Source: Thermothelomyces thermophilus ATCC 42464 (taxonomy: Eukaryota > Ascomycota > Sordariomycetes > Sordariales > Chaetomiaceae). Taken from it: 64,000 nucleotides of DNA. The stretch covers positions 3,968,001-4,032,000 of the forward strand of contig NC_016474.1 in assembly GCF_000226095.1 (NCBI RefSeq). Reading direction: 5' to 3'. The stretch's first letter is position 1; each line of letters begins with the position of its first letter. The notes beneath the pieces were generated by a model. It made no database searches and was not told the DNA's origin. It saw nothing but the letters and a program-made list of their open reading frames with translations. Made by a program: the position numbers and the translations under genes. Below are positions 1 through 11,154 of this stretch, piece by piece.

Positions 1-1250
1 TTGTAATACTAACTATATCATTCCTTCTCGTATCTCTAGGTGGTAGGTATAGTAACGGTCGATATATTAAATAAGGAAAGGTAATAACTTAGTATAGAAG
101 CTTAAAGCTCGGCTTTTCTTATCCTAGTAGGGAAACTAGGCTTTAAGGGATTCGAAGTAATAGTAAAGATCCTATAGAGATTAACCATTTTATTAACAGG
201 CTAAATTTAAAGCCTTAGCTACTTAAGATACCTAATCTATAAGGTCAATTATATAGGCATTTATCTATTCTTTGAATAGGGTCTAGTTATTCTCTAGCTA
301 ATTACGCTCCTTAGATAATATATTCTAATAATAGCTATACTAACAGTTCTAAGGTTACTTATCTATATAATCAAGCGTAAATAGGATATAATTCCATAAT
401 ATTTTAAACCATTTAAGGTCTCCCTAAAAAGCACGTTATGAATCTTAGAGCTACTCTTACTACTACTAGTAGGTCATTATATTAATAAATCGAATTAGAT
501 TAATAACCTTAATAGCCTTAGAATAATATCCTAAATCATTAGAATCAGAGGATTTGGTAGGTGATTAGGGACGTTTCAAGGCCTTTTTATAGTCTAGTAG
601 TCCTAGCTTCTCTAATAGGAATTTTTCCTAGTCTTATAGCTATTATAACCTTTCCAACTCCTTAACCCGGCCTTCTAGGTTCTAGATAAGTTCTTTACGA
701 TTAGGGCCTTATGTCAAAGGCTTTAAATCGAAAAGTATTAGAACGTAAAGAGGGGGTTCGGAATGGTTTTACGGCCGATGCTAGGCTAAAAGGGTCTCGC
801 TTAGGCTTAAAGGTTCTTCCTCCCGTCTTACAGGCGTTAAACGGCTAAATGATAGTACTATCTTAATTGACAAAGGGTAAGAAGGATTAGAAACTGTTAG
901 GGCGGCCTGCTGTTAGGCTAGTTATCAAGAGAGGTAGTACTATTACGAAGGCCTTTCTAAGCAGGTTTGTACTAATCGTAGGGGCAGGGGGAGTCAATTG
1001 TTCTAGGGCCGGCGGGCTGCCTATTCGTATCCCTCTCGAATCGTAATTATATAGACTGATCCTTAGGGAGGAAAACCTCCCTTTCGAATCTATAGGCTAA
1101 TAGGTATATCTTATACTATAGATCGGTCATCCCCTTTTCCCGGCCGTGCCCCGATCGTGCCTGTTATAGCAGGGTCATACCTATTGGTGCCCGGGCGTAG
1201 GCCCTCTAGCTGCTATGGCCCGGCTATAGGTGCGGGTTGGCTTGCGTTTG
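1..1250 (-). pseudogene. Degraded gag-like gene of an older Ty3/gypsy element
   Basis: Read on the minus strand from about 1250 downwards, one frame stays largely open apart from TAG/TAA/TGA codons of the RIP kind. It shows a proline-rich stretch, a heptad-like segment near 600-690 (ELIWNLEGRVKELERL, where W stands at a stop) and a segment near 430-530 (KAIKVINLIRFINIMTYW) that resembles the capsid start of fungal Ty3/gypsy gag proteins as I remember them. The gene runs off the left edge of the window. No zinc knuckle is seen in the part present. Whether it belongs to the same family as the integrase pieces at 9936-10801 and 63748-64000 cannot be told. The gag assignment rests on a weak resemblance. 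Confidence 0.4.
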
Positions 1251-1266
1251 TAATATATAAATCCTC

Positions 1267-1902
1267 TATCTAGGATGATATAGAAATTAATAAGGATACT
1301 AAGCCTATACTTCCCTTAATAACTAACCGGCTAGTAGATTTGACGACTACCTAGGATAACTAGTTCTTTATGCCTCCTAAGTTTATATAGGTGGTAAGAG
1401 TAGCTTACCTAAAAGATCCCTTAATGCCTTTAGATTATCTAGAGGTAGCCTTAATATAATATTAGTATAAACTATTCCTTTTATATTATAGATTCTTCTT
1501 TATTAAGTATCCTAAGATATAGGTAGTCCTATATATTCGCTAGGAGCTAAACCCTAATCCTGATGCCTTAGAGCGGATATTTAGAATCCTAAGACTTGCT
1601 CCTACCTATATAGAATTCTTCCGTACCTATAAGGGAGCTCTAGTGAAGTGGTCGTACCCGGTTTTCACAGAAATCAATAACGGTAGTCCGTTTAGTCGGT
1701 AGATTTACATTATAGTTACCTACTAGGCCCGAGTTCTTGATTTATTTATCTAGGTGTTTAAGAATATATAAGAACAACTTCCTCCCTCTAGTTAAAGGAA
1801 GAGCTAATCAGGGATATAGGAATCCGGTACCGTGCTAGGCTTACAAATAGTCCTACCAAAGGTCGATAACTAAGGTCACCCCTCTAAGGAACAAGAAGCC
1901 TA
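1267..1902 (+). pseudogene. Unidentified degraded coding region, part 1
   Basis: A plus-strand frame remains readable for about 210 codons, interrupted mostly by TAG and TAA of the RIP type. Short stretches look protein-like, for example NPNPDALERIFRILRLAP and TEINNGSPFSRWIY. I do not recognise the family. The frame is cut by A1 at the GCCTA target site and continues in the same phase at 9400, which supports a real coding sequence older than A1. It runs opposite to the gag-like fragment on its left and towards the integrase fragment on its right. It may be the accessory gene of another element or a host relic. Confidence 0.35.
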
Positions 1903-2321
1903 TGTGACAAACCTAGCTCAGACTTCTTCTAAAAAAATTCAGACGAAGGTAAATTAAGCAGGACAAATAGGCAGGTCGTCCAAGGGATTCGGTAAAGCCA
2001 AAGGGTTTATAACAACACTAGAGTTATCTCTTATAGTAATTAGCAATGCTTAGTATAAGTACTATAATTATAGGTTACTATCACTAGTGAACTCTCAGAG
2101 TCTACTATAATGAGTGACTATCTATATATATATATAATCCTAGTGATTACTCCTAATCATGGTAATCGTGAGTAATCGCATGGTGGTAATCACCTTGATC
2201 GCTAGTGAGCGTAGTAATCACTGTGCTTCCTATGTTGTAATTGGTCCTTTCGTTCCTCTAACTTGATTAGCCTGTTTATGCCGGTGGCTTAGGCAGCATC
2301 TGTATATATATTTCTATGATA
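1903..2321 (-). repeat. A1 3' LTR (419 bp)
   Basis: In coding orientation the LTR starts TATCATAG (TGTCACGG before mutation) and ends GTTTGTCACA. It pairs with 8976-9394, which has the same length. The polypurine tract lies just inside it. Confidence 0.93.
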
Positions 2322-2450
2322 CGATGCCCTCCCTCCGAGGCTTTCGACCCGAAAGCCCTCTTTAGGTCATTTCAAATAGTGCCAACATCCTTCGCGTTTC
2401 TTGTATGTATTTTTTTCCTTAGCCTCTTGTTACCCTTCGTACTGTCAATT
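2322..2450 (+). promoter_or_regulatory. A1 polypurine tract, hairpin and putative antisense promoter
   Basis: Next to the LTR the minus strand reads as a purine tract (CCTCGGAGGGAGGGCATCG), the expected plus-strand primer site. Positions 2339-2357 form a perfect inverted repeat (GGCTTTCG, 3-nt loop, CGAAAGCC). An A/T box TTTCAAATAG at 2370-2379 lies about 70 bp before the antisense gene's ATG and recurs in all family A copies. Promoter activity is inferred. Confidence 0.6.
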
Positions 2451-3043
2451 ATGCCGTCTAACGCGTATGGATCCCTAGCGTCTATTTGTTATAAGCGTTT
2501 AGCTTAGTTTATTTCTAATCATAGGTTTGTAGTAATGGTATATTCCTATTATATAGAGTATAACTAAGTGTACAAAATGATTGAAAAATCTCGTCGTTAC
2601 GAGGCTTACGTACATTAGGGTTGTGCTTACGATGGTTCCGGCGTTCTAGTTTCTTCTTATAAGTTCCTATTTTCTTACGAGGGTATGTCTCTAATCGTAA
2701 TGTAGTAAATCGTATTATACGCGAGTAATATCGTTTAAAGGCTAAAGAGAAAGAGGCCAAAGCCTTGCTACGAGAATATTAATATAAAGCTTCTAAGGCA
2801 TTAGCCTGTCTAACTTAGGTTTATAAATAACGAGAGTTCCTAGTAGAGAAGGGGGTAGACATAGTTATATAGGGTCTATCGAATCTAGACAAATTAGAGG
2901 CGGTAGAATGGTAGGAATTGGGGGCTATTATATAACTTAACGGTAACGTTAACGTTATTAACTAGGGCGCTATTTTCGGTTCTGTCCTAGGTTTGCCTTT
3001 AGCCGATCCGGATTCTACTAATAGAACTGTTCTAGTTTCTTAG
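2451..3043 (+). pseudogene. A1 antisense accessory gene (Zn2Cys6-like plus coiled coil)
   Basis: This runs opposite to pol, starting at ATG 2451 and ending at the conserved TAG at 3041-3043. The cysteine cluster lies near codons 32-66, with most cysteines turned to tyrosine (MVYSYYIEYN, then RRYEAYVHxGCAYDGSG). Reading those Y as C gives C-x2-C-x6-C-x8-C-x2-C-x6-C. A charged, heptad-like segment follows (RLKAKEKEAKALL, REFLVEKGVD, LSNLDKLEAVE), then the shared tail ending RTVLVS. The two halves are in different frames, so a frameshift or an intron lies near 2640-2710. The end overlaps the pol stop (2937-2939) tail to tail by 107 bp. Confidence 0.7.
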
Positions 3044-6000
3044 GGCAGTTTAAGTTCTTAACTAGTTCCTATGAGTTGTCTTCTAGTCCGAAATCGAGCC
3101 ATTTAACTAGATACTACAGTTCCCCGTTAATAATACGTAAATCTAGAATTTTTTCGACGTCCTATTCTTCCTCCTTGTCTTCTGCTTTAATATATATAGC
3201 AGCCTTGGCGTTTTTCGGTGCTAGTTCGAGAAGTGAAATATGAAAAACATCTGTCTATAGTTATATAGATGATGGTAACGATAGTCGGTAGTTAGATGTC
3301 GAAATTCGTTCTTTGATAACGAAGGGTCCGACCTTCTTAAAGTCTAGCTTTATACTTAGTCATTTGGTTCGTAAGTTTCGTATAATTAGGTAGACTTTGT
3401 CTCCCCTCTCTAGGCAAGGTCCCTCGAGCCTATATTTGTTATAGTAGTTCTTTATTCTAGTCTTAATAAACTCGAGTTCCTTTTTAAGCTTTTTATATAG
3501 TATATATATTTGTTCCGCTTTGACTGCTACTCTTGATACTATAACCTCTAGTCCTTACCTAAGGTCTGCTTTATATCCGTAGTTCGCAAAGAATAGTATA
3601 ACTTTGGTTGTTTCTATTAATGTTATATTATAAGTAAGTTATACTATTGGCAATAGTATAACCTAGTCGTCTTACTAGTAGTTAATGTAAGAACGGAGAT
3701 ACTACTCGATAACTTGGTTTAATCGCTCCGTTTGTCTATTAGTCTATAGGTAATATGCTATTAATAGCTTGCTATTAACGCCTAATTGTTATATTAACGC
3801 TTACTAGAACTTTAATACGAACTTAGTATCTCTGTCGGTGATTTATTTTTATGGCCAAGTATATACTAATGTAACTTGCCGATAGATTATATCTACTAGC
3901 TATTTAGCTATCTAGGATTTCTTATGGGGAAAGAAGTATACCTATTTAGTCAGGCAATCTACTATAGTAAGGATACTATTATAGATTACTCCTATAGCCG
4001 TGTCCTTAGATTCTAGTAGCTTTATAATAAAGTCTATCGTAACCAAGCTCTATAGTTTGTTAGCTATTAGTAGTGGCTAAAGTAGCTTATATAGCTTATG
4101 TCGTGCCGTTTTGCTTCGATTGCAAATGTCATAATTCCGTACGACTTCCTTAACTCGTGCTGTTAATTGTAGAAAGTCGTAGTGTCTCTTGACTTATACA
4201 ATAGTCTTCGTAACTCCTTTATATCCTCCGAGTTTCGACTCGTAGAGTTCTCGAATCATCTATAGCTATTGATTTTTGTCGTAGATGTACGCTTTGCCTT
4301 AGTACTAGAGTTTCCTATCTCTTTCTTTTACTCCGTTAGGTATTAGTAGTCCAGGTGCTACTTAATACTATGTCTTGTTAATCCTTTCTTCTCGAAAGAT
4401 TGTATAATATTCTAGGAACGAGTTAAGTGGATCATTTTCTACGGGTATCTACGTTTCGTAATGTAGCGTTCTATCTATTTGTTTCTTAAATAATAGTAGT
4501 ATTGTTTCTATTCGTCCTTCCGTATGATCCGTTTGTCGGCTTAAGATATCCGCTCGTACGTTCTTTTTACCCTTTTTGTAGCAGATCTCAAAGTTAAATT
4601 CCACGAGGAATTCTGCCTATTATACTTATCGTCTGTTAAGCTCCTTTGTCGTTGTAAAGTATCGTAAATTCTTATGATCTATATATACTTATATTAGTTT
4701 AATTATACTACTAAGGTATAGTCGCTATTCCTTAAAAGCTTTAATAATTGTAAGTAGTTCCTTATTATAGATCGGATAATTAAGATATAGTCTATCGAGC
4801 TTCTTTAAAAAGAAGGCTATAGGATATAGCTTTCCTTATCTGTCTTGTTATCCCAATTGTCCTCCGATGGCATAGTCTGAAGCGTCTATTTCTACCTTAA
4901 ATGGCTTCTTAGGGTCCGGTAGTACTAGTACTAGATCTTTAGTAATAGCGTCGCGGATTTGCGTAAATACTTACTTATATTACTTTTCTTATTGAAATTT
5001 AGTATTCTTCTTAGTAAGTTCGTGCAAAAGTCGTACGATCGCTCTAAAGTTCCTAATAAACATTCGGTAGAAGTTCGCAAATCCGATAAAGCTTTATACT
5101 TCTATAACTAACGTTAGTTAGGGCTATTTCTTAATGGCTTTAACCTTTGAAGGTTCTATCTAGATTTGTCTTAGGGATATCTTATATCCTAAAAAGACTA
5201 TCTTCCTAATATAGAATTCGCTCTTTTCCTTGTTAACTAATAGCTTATACGTGTATAGTGCGTCTAGTATTACTTTTACATGCTTCCGGTATTTATCTAT
5301 TGTCTTAGAGAAGATAAGTATATTATCGAGATAATATACCGTAAATTTGTCGAGAAAGGGTTAGATAGCTTGATTAATTAGGGCTTAGAACGTTACCGGT
5401 GCGTTTATAAGTCCAAATAGCATGACAAGGTACTTGTAGTGGCTATAAGGTGTCCTAAAGGCCGTTTTCTACTTATCGCCTTCTTTAATCTATATATAGT
5501 TATAGGCTGATAGCAAGTCAAAACGTATAATATATTAGGCTCCTACTAACTAATCTCGGAGCCGTAAGATTAGCAGTAACAGGTATCGATTTTTCACGGT
5601 CTATTTATTAAGTTGCCAATAGTTAACGTATAACTATAGCTTTCCGTCTTTCTTAGGTATAAATGGGATTAGGTAGCCTGCTAGCGATGTTAACAGGTAG
5701 GTATATTCTCTTCGAAGGTTCTCCTTTAAATATCGCTTAAGTTCTTCGTTCTATATCTAGCTTGTATAGTAAATCTTTAAGAACTTTAGTTATACTCCTT
5801 CCTTAAGCTTAATCTCGTGATTCTATAGGCCGTGTTTTGGTAGTCCTTTTAGATATTTTGGTTCGAATGCTAGGTGTTCTTTGTATTCCTTCGGTACTTC
5901 CCTAGTCTTGTCTTGTCTCTCGGTTTTCTAATAGTATACGAACTTGGTTCTGTCTATAGCAATACTAGCAATTTCTCTTATCTTAACCTACTACTCCAAT

Positions 6001-6700
6001 TGTAGTACTCTATATTCGTTAATAGAGAGAATAGCTATTAGCAGTTTAGCTCGTTCCTCCTATCGCGATATCGATGTCGTTATACCGCCTCTTCTAGAGT
6101 CTGTAATAATCTGCCTACTATTATCCGTCTCTTACGGTAGATCTATAGGACATGCCTTTCCTTAAGCATCGTCTGCTTGCGATCCTTATATACTCTCTAT
6201 CTCGCTAGTCGAATATAACTCCGTTCGGGGTCATAGGTAGCTACTATTCTTCTAGCTAATGTCTAGATTATAATCTTTATACTATAGTAACCCTAATATT
6301 ATATCTTTATTGTTACCTATATCTATAATACTAAATATAACTACTATAGTCTTCTTTACTATAGTAATATTAATTAGTTTGGTCTCCCTATATACCTATT
6401 ATATTAGAAATGGCCCTTTAACTATACTATGCTTCTGCTTTATTTTCTAGGGTATCCGTAACTAATTTACAAGTGTCGGCGAAATTAGGTTTATCTCTAC
6501 CCTACTATCCACTAGTATAAGTATTTCGTACTATTTCTACTATACTGTTATCTATAGTCGCTTGTCTTACCGCTATCGTCTAAAGATTACGGTAATTTTT
6601 TATATTTCTATTAGGAGGTCTCGATATAATGGTCTCTTACACTAGTTCCTCCCATACTACGCTACTATACGCCATTACACGGACATTAATAGTTTCTAGG
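2937..6700 (-). pseudogene. pol: A1 pol: PR-RT-RNase H-IN-chromodomain, broken
   Basis: The minus-strand pol frame follows gag in the -1 phase. The protease motif near 6510 is altered from DSGA. The RT box reads YLDN at 5322-5333. RNase H lies near 4830-4900 and the integrase catalytic region near 3700-4050. The chromodomain is near 3080-3210, and the frame ends in TAA at 2937-2939. RIP-type stops are spread throughout. Pol would supply maturation, reverse transcription and integration; the chromodomain is expected to target H3K9-methylated chromatin. All of this is clearly lost here. Confidence 0.85.
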
Positions 6701-8948
6701 CCCCTTAAAGGACCCTGACCCGTTTCCTAGGTCAGTACTAACCTCTTCGGTTGTTCGGCTAATAGCAGCTTTATCGATCGTGCTTATTTCCGTAAGCTAT
6801 TAAGTGCTTATAGCTTCCTACTATTAGATCCGTTCTACTTTCCGTCGTACGTGCTGTAGCTTCATCCGAAGTTCCCGAATTCGTGATTTTTTTTCGTCCG
6901 CGTGATAGAGGTAATCGTTGCTCTAGTATAAGTCTTATATGTCTCGTCCTATTCTATAGTGCCTAGGCTAGGCTCGTCTTAGAACTATTATAATGCTTTT
7001 TAGATCGTAGGCTTCGATCTTTTAGAGCAATTCGGCCGCTCTATTTCCTATATCGTGGACCTATTCTATAGGACGTAAGCTTCTGTTCTCATTTCCTTGT
7101 CAGGTCGGCTAGTGATTGTTTTCGAATTTGTTACGGAAGTAGTATCGGCATTTGTATACTATATACTAGAACTAGGGCACTTATATATATGCCTTATATC
7201 GAGGGTATAGTTATATAGTGTCGCCTAGGAGGTATTAGAATTCTTTCTCGAATCCTTCCTATTATATATGGACTATAGGTACTCTAGTACTAATATAGGA
7301 GTATTTCTTCTAGTAGCTTTCCTACGTATGCTTATCTTTTCCGTAGTTTATATGTATAAACTAGTATTCCAGGTTCTATACGTCATTACTAAGTTACTAG
7401 CTGTTAAGATACTCGGCGTAGCTATTAGGCCTATTATATATTATAGGCTATTCTCCTTTAATAGTTTCTACAATATATTAGAGTTCCCTTATCTCGTCCC
7501 TTATCTTATTACTCTACTAGATAAGTCGAATCAAGCGTCCGTCCTATTCGCGTAGTTCTATATTAAGCTAGAAAACTTTATTATAGTACTATTCAATTCG
7601 TTCCTAGAGGAATAGAACATTAGGTCTAGGTCTTTCGATTCCTTAGGTATTAGTTATCTACGATCTATCCTACCTCCATATAACCGTGAAACCCTATTAC
7701 CTTAAGGCTAGGAGAATCGAAATTGGCGGTATATACTCTCCTGCTATGTCTTATTCGGCAAGACCTATCTCTAGGTCTATAGTAACTAGTTTAGAGTATA
7801 GTGCTTGTTCGTCTTTACTATTGTTATTATATTCGAGACTGTCTATATCACTGCCCCTATCTTCGTAGCTTGTAGTTACTACTTCGATGACGTCCTTAGT
7901 AGTTTTGTCGATAGCTATAATTTCCTTTCTAGGGACTGTCTTCTACTCTTTCTTTAGGCTTCGACATTCTTACTTGTAGTGCCCTTTCTTCCTATAGTTA
8001 TAGTAGGTAACATTAGACTTGTCTTTGGTCGTCTTCTTTCAGTCTTACTTCTATATTATGTCTATATCTATAGCTCTAGGGTACGTCCTATATAAGGTAC
8101 TAATATATAATTGCTTTTTTCTTGTCGTTAGCCTTAACCGTAGTTTCGTTTATTTAGCCTTATTTCTATTACTCCTATATATAGAGTCGATCATCGATTC
8201 TAATAGCCTATACGATATATTCGTCTAGTGTCTTAGGCCGATTGTACTTATATAACTTATCTTTAACCTTTTCCTTTAAGCTATTATAAAATAGTTATAT
8301 TAATGCTTCGTCGTTAAGCTAAGACTTAAGTATATCCTGTCTAAACTATATAGTATAAGAGGCTACTAACTTAGTCTATTAGAGATTAGTAAGTCTTTCT
8401 TATATATAAATCTTCTTATCTTTGTCACTAAAAACCTTCTAAAGCTCTTCTTCGAAACGGTTATAGGATCGAAAGACTACTTGTATAAACGCGTCTTAGT
8501 CATCTTTGTCTTCCTTAGTAAGATAGTCGTTCTACGTAGGCTTAAACTATCTAAGTGCCTTACCCTCTAGTCTCGTAGCTATATAGAGGACTTTAGCTTT
8601 GTCGTCTAGAAACTTGTCGTCATTAAGCTAGAAGTAGGATTAGAGGTTTATTAAGAATCCTATAAGATCCTCTTTAGTTCCTCTATATTTGCTAGGTAGT
8701 TCGATCTTAATATGGCTCGCTTTAGCGCCTTCGAGGGCCTTGATTTTGGTGTAGGCCTTATTAACCAGTTTCTACAAGTGCTTTTCGCCGTTCTCGAGTT
8801 CCTTAATTCGAGCTTAGGCAGCCTTATCTCTCTAGTCTAACTCCTAGATTTGCTAATAGAGTTAACCAAGCTAGGCAAGCAGCTATTCGGCTATAACGTC
8901 GGTAGCTATATCGATATCAAGGTCGAAGTCACCTCCATTCCAAACCAT
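6686..8948 (-). pseudogene. gag: A1 gag (nucleocapsid), broken
   Basis: It starts at ATG 8948 (MVWNGGDFDLDID) and ends with codons NY and TAA at 6686-6688, the same stop as in the other copies. The CCHC knuckle near 7970-8010 reads YYNYGKKGHYKWEC, with two cysteines changed to tyrosine. The start codon and the knuckle lie in different frames, so A1 has a small indel; the span is 2263 nt against 2262 in five sister copies. Many TAG codons replace Trp or Gln. Gag would form the particle shell and bind RNA. Confidence 0.83.
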
Positions 8949-8975
8949 AATAAAACAAAGGGAGTGATAGCAACG
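8949..8975 (-). promoter_or_regulatory. A1 leader with self-priming PBS
   Basis: Only 27 nt separate the 5' LTR from the gag ATG. Plus-strand AGTGATAGCAAC (8963-8974) is the inverse of GTTGCTATTACT in the LTR (9147-9158), 11 of 12 matching with one RIP-type change. No tRNA-type TGG box follows the LTR. Confidence 0.65.
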
Positions 8976-9394
8976 TGTGACGAACCTAGCTTAGACTTCT
9001 TCTGAAAGGGTTTAGACGAAGGTAGATTGAGCGGGACAAATACGCAGGTCGTCTAAGAGATTTAGTAAAGCTAAAGGGTTTATAACAACACTAGAGTTGT
9101 CTCTTATAGTAATTAGCAATACTTAGTATAAGTACTATAATTGTGGGTTGCTATTACTAGTAAACTCTTAGAGTCTATTGTAATAAGTGACTATCTATAT
9201 ATATATATAATCCTAGTGATTACTCCTGATTATGGTGATTGTAAGTGATCGTATGGTGGTGATCACCCTAATCGCTAGTAAGTGTAGTGATTACTGTGCT
9301 TCCTATGTTATAATTGGTCCTTTCGTTCCTCTGACTTGATTGGCCCGTTTATGCTAGTGGCTTAGGTGGCATCTGCATATATATTTCCGTGACA
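8976..9394 (-). repeat. A1 5' LTR (419 bp)
   Basis: In coding orientation it starts TGTCACGGAAATATATG and ends GGTTCGTCACA. U3 holds repeated TGATC-core motifs in both orientations (about 9219-9298), then a TATATATATA box, then the shared R-U5 block. Confidence 0.93.
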
Positions 9395-9399
9395 GCCTG

Positions 9400-9660
9400 T
9401 CACTATCCACACTATATAGCCATTCTATAGCTACGTTTCAATAGGTCCTATCCTAGACGGACAGTATAGAAACTACTATTAGAGTGATAAGAAGTACTTA
9501 TAGGAAGATATAGTTAACGATAGCTCCTAAGATCCTAACCCTCGGCTTGTAGGTCGGGCCAAATTTAACCTTAATAGCTAGCTGAAGAATGTCTAGCTAG
9601 TAACGTAAAAAAAGAGCTCTCTAATTTCAACGGATTTGGATAGTACGGTTAGGGATTAAT
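9400..9660 (+). pseudogene. Unidentified degraded coding region, part 2
   Basis: Removing A1 and one target copy joins 1902 to 9400 and keeps the reading frame for about 85 more codons, with RIP-type stops (SNVKKELSNFNGFG near 9600-9645). I recognise no family. It ends before the 3' side of the family C integrase fragment. Confidence 0.33.
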
Positions 9661-9935
9661 AGGTAGCTTATAAACGAGGTAAACGGTAATTGTAGGTAGG
9701 GAATTAGGGATTTAGGGAAAAGGGGCAAAGGTAGTATAGAAAAGGGGTAATTAGGGGTTTAGGTAGTAAAGAGTAAATAGAAGTAAAATCAAACGAGGTT
9801 AACTTGTATTTCTATTAATAGTTTGAAAGTTAAAATCTAGGTAGTTTCCCTTTAGTTAGTTTAACTATAAGCTCTTACCATTACTATTATTACTCTTAGG
9901 CTTTAGATCTAGTAAGTTAGTTACTTGGTTATAGT
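9661..9935. other. AT-rich stretch without recognisable gene
   Basis: This lies between the unidentified plus-strand fragment and the 3' end of the family C integrase. The minus strand is pyrimidine-rich near 9670-9760. It may contain the 3' untranslated part or a decayed LTR of family C, but no LTR border is visible. Confidence 0.4.
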
Positions 9936-10801
9936 TACCTAGTTTGTCTAGGAGCTTCCTCTTCTACTACTACTTCTTTAAGTGCTTCTAATAGCAAAGA
10001 ACCTACTTCCTAGTTCTAGGGGTTCTGCTTACCTAGAAAACTATTAGATCCGTTAGCTTTAAGCTAAACTCTATCCTACTTAAAAAACTTCTTAACGCGG
10101 TTCGCGGAATATAATGTCTATATAGTTATACTATTAAGAGTCTCTAGGTAGTAGGTATTCCTGTTCCTAACTTCCTAGACCTAGTATAGGCTATATTACC
10201 GATACTAGAATTTTCGAAACAAGCTTATATCGATCTACTAAATGTTATTATAAACTAGAACAAGATCGCTAACCTTGATTTAGGCATCCTTGGCTCTAAA
10301 TTTATAGTAATAGGCTTTATTTCGGCGTTTAGCTATCTTTTGTCTAGCTTTGGTAATCTTTTTAATAGCAACTTCTAGGTTAAATTCTATATTAAGTAGC
10401 ACTTTAGTATAGAGTTCTAGCAATCATAGATAGGCTTCTACTTGATTCTCCCTGTCTAGTTAGACGGCTATAGAGTCCTAATAAAGAATTTGCTAGGTAG
10501 AGACATCGTTTTCGATTAGGCTAATGGGATTATAGTTATAGATAAGGTTAAAAGGTAAGTAGCTATAGCTATTTCAAACGGTAGTATAGTTAGTATATAA
10601 GATATGGGGAAGAAGCTATCGCTAATTCTTTCTAGTTCCTATAGTTATCTTTGCTAAGATGGCTATAATAGGTATATACCTAGCCTTACTAATACTATTA
10701 GCCTTAGAGTTATAGGGAAAATTAATAATATGTTTTACCCTTAGTTCCTCTAGGATAGCTTTCACTTCCCCTTTAAATTTAGATCCCCTATTGATAACTA
10801 T
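9936..10801 (-). pseudogene. pol: Family C Ty3/gypsy integrase, C-terminal half
   Basis: Minus-strand translation shows the end of an integrase core (INRGSKFKGEVKAILEELR, with D to N in the DRGS motif; then INFPYNSKANS) and a C-terminal domain (KVSDLVLVYNN, later RNRNTYYLETLNS). Such arrangements are familiar from fungal Ty3/gypsy integrases. The gene is cut at 10801 by element B, and its upstream half continues at 63748 on the far side of B. It differs from both family A and B integrases. Confidence 0.7.
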
Positions 10802-11130
10802 TATAATATACTAGCCTTATGGCATTTATAGATAAGTGTATAATATTTTATTTGACTACCTTAAGGAGGAAAAAGAGAAAAAATACAAGAGTTATATAGA
10901 AGAGTGCCTTTTAACTAATATATATATATATAACCCAGGTAGGGCCTAGTTAGGCTCTAGGTCAGGCGCTAACTAGGCGTTAGCCGCGTGTCCACCAGAC
11001 GAGTTATAAACGAGCAACGAACGCTCTATAGACCCGTAGGGCGTACGTGAGTAGGGCAAGGTAGGTCCATTCCAGTGCCCGGGTAAAGCCTAGGCATTAT
11101 CTAGCCCGGGTACAGCCTAGGCCTATAATA
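10802..11130 (-). repeat. B 3' LTR (329 bp)
   Basis: It pairs with 63414-63742 over its full length. In coding orientation it starts TATTATAGGC and ends CTAGTATATTATA. It holds a GC-rich imperfect direct repeat (GCCCGGGTAAAGCCTAGGC / GCCCGGGTACAGCCTAGGC) near 11083-11122. Confidence 0.9.
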
Positions 11131-11154
11131 TACCCCCCCCCCTTCTCTTTTTCG
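11131..11154 (-). promoter_or_regulatory. B polypurine tract
   Basis: On the minus strand a GAAAAAGAGAAG segment runs into a G run ending two bases before the 3' LTR. This is the expected plus-strand DNA primer and confirms that B is coded on the minus strand. Confidence 0.8.

Larger units (their letters stand above)
1903..9394 (-). mobile_element. A1: full-length Ty3/gypsy chromovirus, RIP-degraded
   Basis: This 7.5-kb element has 419-bp LTRs at both ends and 5-bp target duplications (GCCTA at 1898-1902, GCCTG at 9395-9399, one RIP-type difference). Genes run on the minus strand: gag next to the right LTR, then protease, RT, RNase H, integrase and chromodomain. An antisense gene lies next to the left LTR. 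RT reads YLDN at 5322-5333, so one catalytic aspartate is lost. Numerous stops make it inactive. It sits in the unidentified plus-strand fragment 1267-1902/9400-9660. Confidence 0.95.

Noticed and set aside
2515-2760. Minus-strand 81-codon frame.
   Set aside because: It lies opposite the A1 accessory gene, whose cysteine pattern and tail are shared with the other copies on the plus strand.
8963-8975. A conventional tRNA primer-binding site.
   Set aside because: No TGG-starting sequence follows the LTR in any family A copy, whereas the segment is inverse to the LTR itself and co-varies with it.
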